64,000 bases of DNA from positions 23,800 through 87,799 of the forward strand of contig NZ_BSTJ01000001.1 of NCBI RefSeq assembly GCF_030269445.1. The letters are read 5' to 3'. Source of the stretch: Actinoallomurus iriomotensis (lineage in GTDB: Bacteria; Actinomycetota; Actinomycetes; Streptosporangiales; Streptosporangiaceae). A program made the position numbers and the translations under genes. Numbering within the stretch: the first letter of the stretch is position 1; the number at the start of each line of letters is the position of its first letter. The notes beneath the pieces were generated by a model that did no database searches, was not told the DNA's origin, and was given only the letters and a program-made list of their open reading frames with translations. Of the stretch, positions 42,844-53,579 are shown in pieces.

Positions 42844-44286
42844 GTGAACGTCGCGGTTCTGTCGCCGCCCCGTCCGCAGTCCTCGTCCCATCCCCTCGGC
42901 GGCCGCCGCGCGTGGAGCGTGTGGGGCGTCGGCGCCCTCGTCTACCTCGTGGCCTTCTTCCACCGTACGAGCCTCGGCGTCGCGGCCCTCGCCGCCCAGC
43001 AGCGCTTCGGCGTCGGCGCGACCGCGCTGTCCAGCTTCGCGATCCTGCAGCTCGGCGTGTACCTGGTCATGCAGGTCCCGAGCGGCATCATGGCCGACCG
43101 GTTCGGCCCGCGCCGGATGCTCGGCGCCGCGCTGCTGTGCATGGCCCTCGGCGAGACCCTGTTCGCCTTCGCGGCCTCGCTGCCGCTCGCCGTCCTCGGC
43201 CGTGGCCTGGTCGGCCTAGGTGACGCCTTCACCTTCATCAGCGTGGTGCGCCTGGCCGCCTCCTGGTTCCCCCGGCGGAGGTTCGCGGTGCTCACCGCGC
43301 TGACCGCGATGACCGGATCGCTCGGCCAGGTCGGCGGCACCGTCCCGCTGTCGGCCGCCCTGCGCTCGTTCGGCTGGACCCCGACCTTCCTCGGCACCGC
43401 CGTGCTCAGCGCCGCTCTCGCCATCGTCGTGTGGTGGTGGATCGCCGACCACCCGGCACCGGCGATGGAGCGTTCCAGCACGGCGAACCCGATACTGGCC
43501 GACCTGCGCGAGGTGGTCCGGCAACGCGGGACGCGCACCGCCGTGTGGGCGCACTTCACACTCATGTCGGCGTTCATGGTGCTGGCGACGCTGTGGGGCT
43601 ACCCGTACCTGGTCAAGGGGCTCGGCATGGGCGCCGGACCCGCCCGGCTGACGCTCACGCTGACCGCCGCGGCGCCGCTGGTGGTCGCGCCCGCCTTCGG
43701 CTGGCTGGCCGGCCGCCGGCCTCAGCTGCGCGGACGGCTGATCATCTCCGTCGCCGCAGTCCTGGCCGTCGTCTGGGTCACCGCGGTCACCTGGCCGGGC
43801 GGACACCTGCCCGTGGCGTTCGCGGTCGTCCTCGTCCTCGTCAGCGCCGTCGGCAGCGCGGCGTCGATGCTCGCCTTCGACCTGGCCCGGGACGCGAACC
43901 CGCCGAGCCGCGGCGGCATCGCCTCGGGTGTGGTCAACATCGGCGGCTTCTCCGCGGCGATGAGCGCCTCACTGAGCGCCGGAACGCTGCTCGACGCCGC
44001 CGGGGGCACCTACGACGCCCCGTCGTTCCAGCTCGCCTTCGCCCCGATCACCTGCATGATCGTCATCGGCACCGTACGGCTGACGCTGCTACTGCGCCCG
44101 TGGCGGCGGCTCCGGCCGGCACCCGGCGAACGCGCCGGCGAACGCGCCGCGCGACCGCTCAGCCCGGCACCGACCACCCACACGCCCGCGACTCGTCCAC
44201 CAAGCGCCGCACCACGCCGGAAGCCACACCCGACTCGGCCCCACCGACCGGCCGGCCGGGCTCGATCACCGCGGCCCCGGTGCTAG
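42844..44286 (+). CDS. MFS transporter with aberrant C-terminal tail
   Basis: A 480-residue major facilitator. Twelve membrane segments are seen up to about residue 420, with the helix 2-3 loop VPSGIMADRFGPRRMLGAAL. It starts at GTG 42844 after GAAAGGTG. The last 40-45 residues (Pro/Arg/Thr-rich, from about PLSPAPTTHTP) are not transporter-like. The DNA encoding them is the complement of a decayed copy of the tyrA 3' end. The original stop was therefore probably lost when that copy arose. Substrate unknown; regulation by the adjacent GntR is likely. Confidence 0.88.
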   Translation: MNVAVLSPPRPQSSSHPLGGRRAWSVWGVGALVYLVAFFHRTSLGVAALAAQQRFGVGATALSSFAILQLGVYLVMQVPSGIMADRFGPRRMLGAALLCMALGETLFAFAASLPLAVLGRGLVGLGDAFTFISVVRLAASWFPRRRFAVLTALTAMTGSLGQVGGTVPLSAALRSFGWTPTFLGTAVLSAALAIVVWWWIADHPAPAMERSSTANPILADLREVVRQRGTRTAVWAHFTLMSAFMVLATLWGYPYLVKGLGMGAGPARLTLTLTAAAPLVVAPAFGWLAGRRPQLRGRLIISVAAVLAVVWVTAVTWPGGHLPVAFAVVLVLVSAVGSAASMLAFDLARDANPPSRGGIASGVVNIGGFSAAMSASLSAGTLLDAAGGTYDAPSFQLAFAPITCMIVIGTVRLTLLLRPWRRLRPAPGERAGERAARPLSPAPTTHTPATRPPSAAPRRKPHPTRPHRPAGRARSPRPRC

Positions 44287-44390
44287 GAACAGCACCACCG
44301 CACCGGTCAGGGATTCGAACCGACACCACCGCGTAGGCGCCGGCCCGGTCACCATGCTCTGCCGGCGCCCGATGGTCGCACCGGGCCTCC
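44159..44390 (-). pseudogene. Decayed copy 2 of the tyrA ACT-domain end
   Basis: Read on the minus strand this contains GDRAGAYAVVSVRIPDR and, after a gap, a C-terminus ending GWSVPG and a stop. It matches the true TyrA segment GDRAGTYAVVSVLIPDR and its terminal GWSVPG. The middle (the LLFQAAGVAGVNIEDV part) is deleted or degraded. It is the most distant of three head-to-tail copies and overlaps the end of the MFS gene on the other strand. Confidence 0.85.
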
Positions 44391-44947
44391 GACGCGCCCG
44401 CGACTCGTCCGCCAAGCGCTGTGCCGCCGTGGGTGTCACGCTCATCTGAACGAGTGATTCCTGGTGATGCGTCACCACTTGTGCATCACGCGCCGAAGGC
44501 AGGTGGATCCGATGGCGGGGAGGAACACCCACCTCCCGCCCGGTCGGGCTACTCGATCGTCGCGACCTGGGTGCTGACCTCCGGCGCTTGGAACAGCAAT
44601 CGCGGTTGGCGTAGCGCCGCGCACTCGATGGCGTCGTCGCCGTCGGCGGTGCTACCGGCGGGAACGAGCGCCTCGTCGGCCGCTATGCCGCCGCCGTGGC
44701 GACGGTCCGGCGAGCCGAGCCACGACGCCGAGGGCGTGCCGACGGGCACAGCCCGCCCGACGGCCCCGTGAGGGGCGCGGGAGCTCACCGCGATCGCGGG
44801 CGCGGCTACCGGAAGGCACGGACGCGTTCTCCACCGGGTGGACGCGGACGGCGCGGGCCGGTCGGGGATGAGAACGGACACCACCGCGTAGGCGCCGGCC
44901 CGGTCACCAGGCTTTGCCGGCACTCGATGACCGCACCAGGCCTCCGC
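44391..44947 (-). pseudogene. Decayed copy 1 of the tyrA ACT-domain end with insertion
   Basis: On the minus strand this begins right after the true tyrA stop. It contains GDRAGAYAVVSVLIPDRP, then about 250 bp of foreign or rearranged sequence, then a segment like LLFQAPEVSTQVATIE. A further segment like SVTPTAAQRLADESRAR follows. Each block matches the intact TyrA ACT domain in the right order. The GWSVPG terminus is missing. No start codon or ribosome binding site serves it. Confidence 0.85.
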
Positions 44948-46054
44948 TCAGCCCGGCACCGACCAACCACGCGCCCGCAACTCGTCCGCCAAGCGCTGTG
45001 CCGCCGCGGGTGTCACGCTCAACTCGACCACACCGACCGGGCGGCCGGGCGAATGCTCGATCGTCACGTCCTCGATGTTGACCCCCGCCACCCCGGCCGC
45101 CTGGAACAGCAACGCCAGTTCGCCCGGCCGGTCGGGGATGAGAACGGACACCACCGCGTAGGTGCCGGCGCGGTCGCCGTGCTTTCCCGGCAGGCGGCGG
45201 CGGCCGGTGCCGCCGCGCCTCAGCAGTTCGGTCACGTCGGTCTCGGCGCCGGCGCGCAGCGCCGCGGCGGTCGCGGCCAGGTCGGCGGCGACCGCGTCGA
45301 TGACGTCGGCGACGGGCTCCGCGTTGGAGCTGAGGATGCCGATCCAGAGTGACGGGTCGCTCGCGGCGATGCGGGTGACGTCGCGTACACCCTGCCCGGC
45401 GAGGCCCAGCGCGACCTCCGGTGCGGCCTCCAGCCGGGCGGCCACCGCGGCGGCGGCCACATGGGGGCCGTGCGACACCAGCGCGACGGCCCGGTCGTGC
45501 TCCTCGGCGCCGACCACCACGGTCTGCGCGCCGCACGCCTCGGCCAGCGCGGTCACGGCCTCGACCGCCTCCGGCAGGGTCTTCGGGGTGGGGCACAGCG
45601 CCCACGGACGGCCGACGAACAGGTCCCCGCGCGCCGCGGCGGGCCCGGAGCGCTCACGGCCGGCGAGGGGATGTCCGGCGACGTAACACGTCAGGTCGCA
45701 GCCCAGCTCGGCGGCCTCGCGCAACGGCCGGGACTTGACGCTCGCGACGTCGGTGTAGACACGGGCGAGGCCGCGCTTCTGCGCGTCGAGCAGTGTCGCC
45801 GCGACGGCCGCCGGCGGCACCGCGATCACCGCGACGTCGGCGGGCCCGTCACCGTCCTCCAGCGGAACGCCGGCGCCGAGCTCGGCCGCCATCCGCACGG
45901 ACACCGGATCCCGGTCGGTCAGCCGCACCTCGTCGCCGCGCTCGCGCAGCGCGAGCGCCACCGACGTACCGATCAACCCGGTGCCGATGACGACGACCTG
46001 TCGTGTCCCGCCGATGACTCCACCTCCGCGTGAGTTCTCGAAGCGTATCCGCAA
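44948..46054 (-). CDS. tyrA: Prephenate dehydrogenase with C-terminal ACT domain
   Basis: About 368 residues. The NAD-binding motif VVVIGTGLIGTSVALALRERG is at the N-terminus. The catalytic region TDVASVKSRPL and GHPLAGRERSGP follow, and a C-terminal ACT domain (YAVVSVLIPDRPGELALLFQAAGV) is typical for tyrosine feedback. It converts prephenate to 4-hydroxyphenylpyruvate. The start is uncertain. No ATG or GTG with a binding site precedes the NAD motif. A TTG at 46054 is chosen, an ATC at about 46018 has GGAGG upstream, and ATG 46129 lacks a site. Its 3' end is repeated twice downstream in decayed form. Confidence 0.92.
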   Translation of the reverse strand: MRIRFENSRGGGVIGGTRQVVVIGTGLIGTSVALALRERGDEVRLTDRDPVSVRMAAELGAGVPLEDGDGPADVAVIAVPPAAVAATLLDAQKRGLARVYTDVASVKSRPLREAAELGCDLTCYVAGHPLAGRERSGPAAARGDLFVGRPWALCPTPKTLPEAVEAVTALAEACGAQTVVVGAEEHDRAVALVSHGPHVAAAAVAARLEAAPEVALGLAGQGVRDVTRIAASDPSLWIGILSSNAEPVADVIDAVAADLAATAAALRAGAETDVTELLRRGGTGRRRLPGKHGDRAGTYAVVSVLIPDRPGELALLFQAAGVAGVNIEDVTIEHSPGRPVGVVELSVTPAAAQRLADELRARGWSVPG

Positions 46055-46132
46055 CGCTCGCGGCGAACCGCCGCAACCCGGTCCATCGGCCGCGGGGAGC
46101 CGTGCCTCCGGCGGAAGGCACGATCTCATGGG

Positions 46133-46212
46133 CGGCCGATGGCCGCTGGCCGAACCTGCCGGCGACCGGTGGCGGCTGGCCCAACCTGCCGGGGACCGTG
46201 GCCGGTGGCCGA
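46133..46212. repeat. Imperfect tandem repeat between aroH and tyrA
   Basis: Two imperfect units of about 36 bp containing CTGGCCGAACCTGCCGGCGA and CTGGCCCAACCTGCCGGGGA lie side by side, flanked by GGCCGATGGCC at both ends. They fall in the leader region of tyrA. No coding role is evident. Confidence 0.5.
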
Positions 46213-46228
46213 TGGCCGTGACCGATGG

Positions 46229-46591
46229 CTACTGCGCGATGTCCAGGCGCAGCGCGGTCGCGCCGCGCAGGTAGACGTGCTGGATGTCCGAGCGCGGGCG
46301 GTCGCTCTGGATGTGCGCCATCAGGCGGATCACCCGCGGTAGGGCGTGCGGCACGTTGATCTCGCTGGCGCACAGCAGCGGCACGTCGTGGAAGCCGAGC
46401 TTGCGCGCGGCCAGTGCCGGGAACTCCGCGGTCAGGTCCGGGGTCGCGGTGAAGATCACGCTGATGACGTCGTCGGTGGTGAGAGCGTTGCGGGTCATCA
46501 CCTCGGTGACCAGTTCGGCCGTCGCCTCGAGAACCTGGTCACGATCGTCGGCGTCGACCTGGACGGCCCCGCGTACGGCTAGTACCCCCAC
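46229..46591 (-). CDS. aroH: Chorismate mutase, AroH class
   Basis: A 120-residue AroH-type chorismate mutase that converts chorismate to prephenate, the substrate of the downstream tyrA product. Expected active-site residues are visible: Arg in LAVRGAV, Glu in CASEINV, Arg in LPRVIRL and Tyr in HVYLRGA. The start is GTG 46591 with GGGAGG upstream. Placement next to tyrA couples the two steps of tyrosine/phenylalanine synthesis. Confidence 0.96.
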   Translation of the reverse strand: MGVLAVRGAVQVDADDRDQVLEATAELVTEVMTRNALTTDDVISVIFTATPDLTAEFPALAARKLGFHDVPLLCASEINVPHALPRVIRLMAHIQSDRPRSDIQHVYLRGATALRLDIAQ

Positions 46592-46616
46592 AAAACCTCC
46601 CTTGATCGGCGGCAGG

Positions 46617-47354
46617 TCAGAGCTCGACCGCCGCGTACAGCTCGCCGATCTCCTTGGTGGTGAGCGCCCGGATCGTGCCCGACCTCAGGCGGCCCAGCTT
46701 GACCGGGCCGAACTCGGTGCGGGCGAGCTGCTGAACCGGATGACCGACCTCGGCGAGCAGGCGGCGCACGATGTGCTTACGGCCCTCGTGAAGGGTCACC
46801 TCGACGAGAATCCGCTTGCCGACCTGGTCGAACACGCGGAACTCATCCGCCTTGGCGAAACCGTCCGCGAGTTTGACGCCCTGCTTGAGCCTCTTGCCGA
46901 GATCACGGCCGATCGGCCCGTGGATTTCGGCGAGGTAGGTCTTGGAAACACCGTATCGCGGGTGCATGAGGCGATTCGCCAGTTCACCGTCGTTGGTGAG
47001 CAGGAGGAGGCCCTCGGTGTCGGTGTCGAGCCGGCCGACGTGGAAGAGCCGCTCGGGCACGTCACCGACGTACGCGGCGAGGGTCTTGCGGCCCCTGGGG
47101 TCGGACATGGTGCTGACGACACCGGTGGGCTTGTTGAGCATGTAGTAACGCAGCTCGGCACGGGTGGGGATGCGCTTGCCGTCGACATGGATGACGGCCT
47201 GCTGCGGGTCGACGCGCGCGCCGAACCAGGTGATCTTCTCGCCGTCGACGGTGACCCGCCCGGCCGCGATGAGCTCCTCGCAGGCGCGGCGGCTGGCCAC
47301 ACCCGCGTCGGCGAGCACCTTCTGGAGCCGTACGCCGTCGTTGGTCGTGTTCAC
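46617..47354 (-). CDS. rluB: 23S rRNA pseudouridine synthase, RluB/RsuA family
   Basis: A 245-residue enzyme. An N-terminal S4 RNA-binding domain (VRLQKVLADAGVASRRACEELIAAGRVTVDG) is followed by the catalytic GRLDTDTEGLLLLTNDGELANRLMHP with its Asp, and RKHIVRRLLAEVGHPV. It modifies 23S rRNA. It overlaps scpB by ATGA, as in most actinobacteria and firmicutes. Confidence 0.96.
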   Translation of the reverse strand: MNTTNDGVRLQKVLADAGVASRRACEELIAAGRVTVDGEKITWFGARVDPQQAVIHVDGKRIPTRAELRYYMLNKPTGVVSTMSDPRGRKTLAAYVGDVPERLFHVGRLDTDTEGLLLLTNDGELANRLMHPRYGVSKTYLAEIHGPIGRDLGKRLKQGVKLADGFAKADEFRVFDQVGKRILVEVTLHEGRKHIVRRLLAEVGHPVQQLARTEFGPVKLGRLRSGTIRALTTKEIGELYAAVEL

Positions 47355-48082
47355 TGCTGAAGTTCCTCTATGCCTTCCAGGTCATCGGGCAGGTAGGGGG
47401 CGAGCTCGGGCAGCTCGTCAACGGAGTTGAGGCCGAGCCGCTCCAGGAAGTAGGTCGTCGTCCGGTAGAGCACCGCCTGGTGCTCCGGGTCGTGCCCCGC
47501 CTCCTCGATGAGACCTCGTACGGTCAGGGTGCGGATCACGCCGTCGCTGTTGACTCCGCGGATCGCCGACACCCGTGCCCTGCTCACCGGCTGCCGGTAG
47601 GCGATGACGGCGAGCGTCTCCAGCGCCGCCTGCGTCAGCCGCGCCTGCTGTCCGTCGCGAACGAACCGCTCGACGAGGGGGGCGCAGACATCTCGAGTGT
47701 AGAACCGCCAGCCACCGGCGATCTCCCTCAGGTCGAACCCCCGGCCCTGCGCGGTGTATTCCGCGGCCAGCTCCCGCAGCGTGGCGGCGACCTCGTCGCG
47801 GGGCCGTTCGAGGATCTGGGCGAGCGTCACCTCCGGTACCGGCTCGTCCACGACCAGCAGGATGGCCTCCAGCCCCGCCCGCAGGGGCGGCTCGGACGCG
47901 CCGGGCTCGGTCTCCGGCGCGTCGAACAACGTTCCGTCCGGGGAACCGGACGCGACCGGCTCCGGCGCACGCGGCTCGGGCACGACCGGCCGCGGCACGG
48001 CCGGATCCTCCGCGCTCGGCTCGGGCGTCGCCTGTTCGGGGGCCGGTGGGGCCGCCGGGTCCGGCTCGGGGGTGTCAGTCAT
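47351..48082 (-). CDS. scpB: Segregation and condensation protein B
   Basis: A 243-residue kleisin-associated protein with two winged-helix domains (LEAILLVVDEPVPEVTLAQIL, and LAVIAYRQPVSRARVSAIRGVNSDGVIRTLTVRGLI). A disordered Pro/Glu/Ala tail of about 65 residues precedes them. It works with ScpA and SMC in chromosome condensation. The start at 48082 overlaps the scpA stop by 8 bp; an ATG 66 bases upstream encodes an Arg-rich stretch inside scpA and was rejected. Confidence 0.96.
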   Translation of the reverse strand: MTDTPEPDPAAPPAPEQATPEPSAEDPAVPRPVVPEPRAPEPVASGSPDGTLFDAPETEPGASEPPLRAGLEAILLVVDEPVPEVTLAQILERPRDEVAATLRELAAEYTAQGRGFDLREIAGGWRFYTRDVCAPLVERFVRDGQQARLTQAALETLAVIAYRQPVSRARVSAIRGVNSDGVIRTLTVRGLIEEAGHDPEHQAVLYRTTTYFLERLGLNSVDELPELAPYLPDDLEGIEELQQ

Positions 48083-48941
48083 CGTCCTTCTTCTCCGCGG
48101 GTCGTCCTGAGTAGTCGTCGCCGACGACGACCTCGCCCTCTTCGGCACCGGTCCAGGTGATGTACAGCTCGCCGAGCGGCTCGGCCTGTTCGAGCGCCAC
48201 GGCCTTCTCCCGGTAGAGCTCGAGCACGGCCAGGAACCGCGCGACGATCTCGAACGTGCCGGCGCAGTCGGCGGTCAGCACGCGGAAGGTGGCGGTCTCC
48301 AGCCGGCGCAGGCGCTCCACGAGCAGGGCGGCCTGCTCCTTGACGCTCGCCTGCGGCGCGTAGATGTGCGTGGTCGACACCGTCGGCACGGGCTTGGGCG
48401 CCAGGGTCCGGGCGGCCAGCCGGGCGAACGCGGCCGGGCCCAGGCCGATGAGCACCTCGGGCAGGAGGTTCGCGAACTGCGGCTCCATCGGCACCGTACG
48501 GGCGAAGCGGCGCGACTCGCGGGCGATCCGGCCCGAGAAGACCGCCGCGACCTCCTTGTACGCGCGGTACTGCAGCAGCCGCGCGAACAGCAGGTCGCGA
48601 GCCTCCAGCAGGGCGAGGTCCTCTTCGTCCTCGACCTCCCCGGAGGGGAGCAGCCGCGCGGCCTTCAGGTCGAGCAGAGTCGCGGCGACCAGCAGGAAGT
48701 AGCTCGCCTGGTCGAGGTCCCACTCGCGGCCGTGCGAGCGGATGTGGGCGATGAACTCGTCGGTGACCTTGTGCAGGGCCACCTCGGTGATGTCCAGTTT
48801 GTGCTTGGCGATCAAGCCGAGGAGCAGGTCGAAGGGACCCTCGAAGTTGTCGAGGTGCACTTCGAATCCGTGCTTGCGTTCCTCCGCGGCCGGCTCGCTC
48901 ACCTCGCCAACGGTAGTGGAGGTCACGCACTCCCCTGCCAC
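48075..48941 (-). CDS. scpA: Segregation and condensation protein A
   Basis: A 288-residue kleisin that bridges SMC heads. The N-terminal region FEVHLDNFEGPFDLLLGLIAKHKLDITEVALHKVTDEFI and SYFLLVAATLLDLKAARLLP are diagnostic, and the C-terminal winged helix (TFEIVARFLAVLELYREKAVALEQ) is present. GTG 48941 or GTG 48926 may be the start; GGGGAG lies close to the second. It is preceded by parA and followed by scpB. Confidence 0.96.
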   Translation of the reverse strand: MAGECVTSTTVGEVSEPAAEERKHGFEVHLDNFEGPFDLLLGLIAKHKLDITEVALHKVTDEFIAHIRSHGREWDLDQASYFLLVAATLLDLKAARLLPSGEVEDEEDLALLEARDLLFARLLQYRAYKEVAAVFSGRIARESRRFARTVPMEPQFANLLPEVLIGLGPAAFARLAARTLAPKPVPTVSTTHIYAPQASVKEQAALLVERLRRLETATFRVLTADCAGTFEIVARFLAVLELYREKAVALEQAEPLGELYITWTGAEEGEVVVGDDYSGRPAEKKDDD

Positions 48942-49008
48942 AGGGGAGCGCGACGTCCGGGTGCACCCCTCGGCGGTCCGGTGCGGTCAGGGGCCGCACC
49001 GGGACCGG

Positions 49009-49941
49009 TCACGTGAGGTGATGCCACCTCTGGAGTACCTCCTTGGCGAGCTCCCGGTAGGCGTTGGCGCCCATGGACGACGGGTCGAAGCGGGTGATCG
49101 GCTCACCCACGACCGTCGCGTCCGGGAACCGTACGGTGCGGTTGATGACCGTGTGGAAGACCTTCTCACCGAAGGCGTCCACGATGCGGCCGAGCACCTC
49201 GCGGGTGTGGAGCGTACGCGAGTCGTACATCGTCGCGAGGAAGCCGTCGATGGCCAGATCCTGGTTGAGCCGCCCCTGAACCTTCTCGATCGTCTCCATG
49301 AGCAGCGCGACACCGCGCATCGCGAAGTATTCGCACTCGAGGGGGACGAGGACGCCCTGACTCGCGGTCAGCGCGTTGACGGTCAGCAGGCCCAGCGACG
49401 GCTGACAGTCGATCATGATGTAGTCGTAGTCGGCCACGACCGGCTTGAGCAGGCCGCCGAGGATGTACTCGCGGCCGACCTCGTGGACGAGCTGGACCTC
49501 CGCGCCGGACAGGTCGATGTTGCTGGGCAGCAGGTCCATGCCCTCGACGCTGGTCTCCAGGATGACCTCTTCGGTCTCCACTCCCTGCTCCATGAGCAGG
49601 TTGTAGATCGTGAGGTCGAGCTGGCGGGGGTCGCCCTTGCCCAGCCCCACCGACAGCGCCCCCTGCGGGTCGAAGTCGACGAGCAGCACGCGCCGGCCCT
49701 GCTCGGCCAGGGACGCGCCCAGGTTGATGGTGGTCGTCGTCTTGCCGACGCCGCCCTTCTGGTTGCAGACCGAGACGATGCGGGCGGGCCCGTGCTCGGA
49801 CAGCGGGGGCGGATCGGGGAACGACGGGATGGGACGCTGCGTCGGGCCTAGTGGCGCGGCGTCTCGCGGATCGGTCGCGATCGCGGTCGAGAGCACACTC
49901 TCCGATCGTGCTCTCTCCTGCTGCGCGCTGATGTCAGTCAC
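49009..49941 (-). CDS. ParA/Soj-family ATPase
   Basis: A 310-residue deviant Walker ATPase. The motif KGGVGKTTTTINLGASLAEQGRRVLLVDFDPQ is near residue 60, followed by DYDYIMIDCQPSLGLLT and LVPLECEYFAMRGVALL. An N-terminal extension of about 50 residues is Pro/Ser-rich. It lies in the scpAB cluster without a parB. It is therefore probably the conserved second ParA of actinobacteria, not the origin-proximal one. The start is GTG 49941 behind GAGGAG. Confidence 0.94.
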   Translation of the reverse strand: MTDISAQQERARSESVLSTAIATDPRDAAPLGPTQRPIPSFPDPPPLSEHGPARIVSVCNQKGGVGKTTTTINLGASLAEQGRRVLLVDFDPQGALSVGLGKGDPRQLDLTIYNLLMEQGVETEEVILETSVEGMDLLPSNIDLSGAEVQLVHEVGREYILGGLLKPVVADYDYIMIDCQPSLGLLTVNALTASQGVLVPLECEYFAMRGVALLMETIEKVQGRLNQDLAIDGFLATMYDSRTLHTREVLGRIVDAFGEKVFHTVINRTVRFPDATVVGEPITRFDPSSMGANAYRELAKEVLQRWHHLT

Positions 49942-50112
49942 CAGCTCCTCGAACCTCCCCGGCGACCTAGGTTTGCCGTCAAGATGGGGACTCTATGGCC
50001 TGTCAAGTACAGCGGCAAGGCGGCACACCGACGGCCACGCCATTGTTCGGAGACCGGCCGGAATGCCATGCTTCGCTGCCGCTCGCCGTGAAACAGAGTC
50101 CCGGGCAGTCTC

Positions 50113-50150
50113 TCAGACCCCGGCCCGCGCGTACGCCGAATGGGAACCTC
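50113..50150 (-). pseudogene. Relic of the xerD 3' end
   Basis: Downstream of the xerD stop, the minus strand of 50113-50150 resembles the last 13 codons of xerD including the stop. Both share the core TTCGGCGTACCCGCGGGCCGG with one change, and both end in TGA. The copy lies about 40 bp after the real stop, in the same direction. Only the gene end is present. Confidence 0.65.
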
Positions 50151-50190
50151 CCGCCGCCGGCCGGCGCCGGCGAAGGAGCGTTCCCGCAGC

Positions 50191-51138
50191 TCAGGCACCG
50201 GCCCGCGGGTACGCCGAAGCGTAGGCCTCCCGCAGCCGGTCGACGGTGACCAGCGTGTAGATCTGGGTCGTGGTCACGGACGCGTGGCCCAGCAGTTCCT
50301 GGACCGCCCGGACGTCGGCGCCGCCGCCGAGGAGATGTGCCGCGAAAGAGTGCCGCAGCGTGTGCGGTGAGACGTCCTGCAGCTCCGCGCGCCCGGCCGC
50401 CGTCCGCAGCGTCGACCAGGCGCTCTGGCGCGACAGCCGCCCGCCGCGCGCGTTGAGGAACAGCGGGCCGCCGCCGTCGCCCGGCGGCCCGAGCGCCGGG
50501 CGCGCCCGGGTGAGATAGGCCTCGAGCGCCTCGCGGGTGTACCGGCCGACCGGCACGAGGCGGGCCCGGGCCCCGGTGCCGTGCAGCCGGACGACGGCGC
50601 GAGAGAGGTCGACGTCGCCGACCTCGAGCCCGACCGCCTCGGAGATCCGGGCGCCGGTGCCGTACAGCACCTCCAGCAGCGCCCGGTCGCGCAGGTCGCG
50701 CGGCGTGTCACCCCGGCCGGCCGCGGCGAGGAGACGCTCGGCCTCCTCGATCGTGATCGCCTTGGGCAGCCGGCGCGGCGGCGACGGCGGCCGTACGTCG
50801 CGCGCCGGGTCGGCGGCCGACAGCCCCTCGCGCACGGCGAACCGGTGCAGGCCGCGGACGGCGACGACCGCGCGGGCCGCGGACCCGGCGGCGAGGGGCG
50901 GGTGCCGGTCGTCGCCCTCACGCAGCCGGTCCAGGAAGGACACGACGTCGTCCTCCCCGACCTGCCCGATCGCCGTACGGCCGCGAGCGACGAGCGTGTC
51001 GACGTAGCGCCGCAGGTCACGCCGGTAGGAACTGAGGGTGTTGGCTGCCAGGCCGCGGTCGACCGCGAGATGATCGAGGTACGCGCGGACCTCGGCCCGC
51101 AGCGCTCGTCCGAGCTCTTCTCCGGCGGCTGATATCAG
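50191..51138 (-). CDS. xerD: Tyrosine recombinase XerD
   Basis: About 315 residues. The N-terminal SAM-like domain ([31 protein letters not shown]) lies before the first standard start codon at 50943, so starting there would remove 65 conserved residues. The frame opens after a stop at about 51147, and only CTG (51138, with GAGGTG upstream), GTC or ATA are available; CTG is chosen. Catalytic residues are Arg in [21 protein letters not shown], and Tyr in TTTQIYTLV. It resolves chromosome dimers with XerC at dif. It sits between nudix and parA genes as usual in actinobacteria. Confidence 0.92.
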   Translation of the reverse strand: MISAAGEELGRALRAEVRAYLDHLAVDRGLAANTLSSYRRDLRRYVDTLVARGRTAIGQVGEDDVVSFLDRLREGDDRHPPLAAGSAARAVVAVRGLHRFAVREGLSAADPARDVRPPSPPRRLPKAITIEEAERLLAAAGRGDTPRDLRDRALLEVLYGTGARISEAVGLEVGDVDLSRAVVRLHGTGARARLVPVGRYTREALEAYLTRARPALGPPGDGGGPLFLNARGGRLSRQSAWSTLRTAAGRAELQDVSPHTLRHSFAAHLLGGGADVRAVQELLGHASVTTTQIYTLVTVDRLREAYASAYPRAGA

Positions 51139-51178
51139 CGCGACACCTCATCCAGGCGGGTCGAGGGGGCTCGACGTG

Positions 51179-53559
<2,381 letters not shown>

Positions 53560-53579
53560 TCAGCCGCCGGCCGATCAGA

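Noticed and set aside
44266..44923. Two minus-strand open frames as possible stand-alone ACT proteins
   Set aside because: Similarity to TyrA is broken by insertions, frame changes and deletions, and no ribosome binding site is present. They fit decayed copies better than functional genes.
49009..49941. parA as sign of the origin region or a plasmid
   Set aside because: There is no parB or parS, and the neighbours scpA, scpB and xerD are the usual setting of the second chromosomal ParA in actinobacteria.
50191..51138. Possible phage or island integrase
   Set aside because: Its place between nudix/pyrG and parA/scpA is the conserved chromosomal xerD locus, and no attachment site or phage genes are adjacent.
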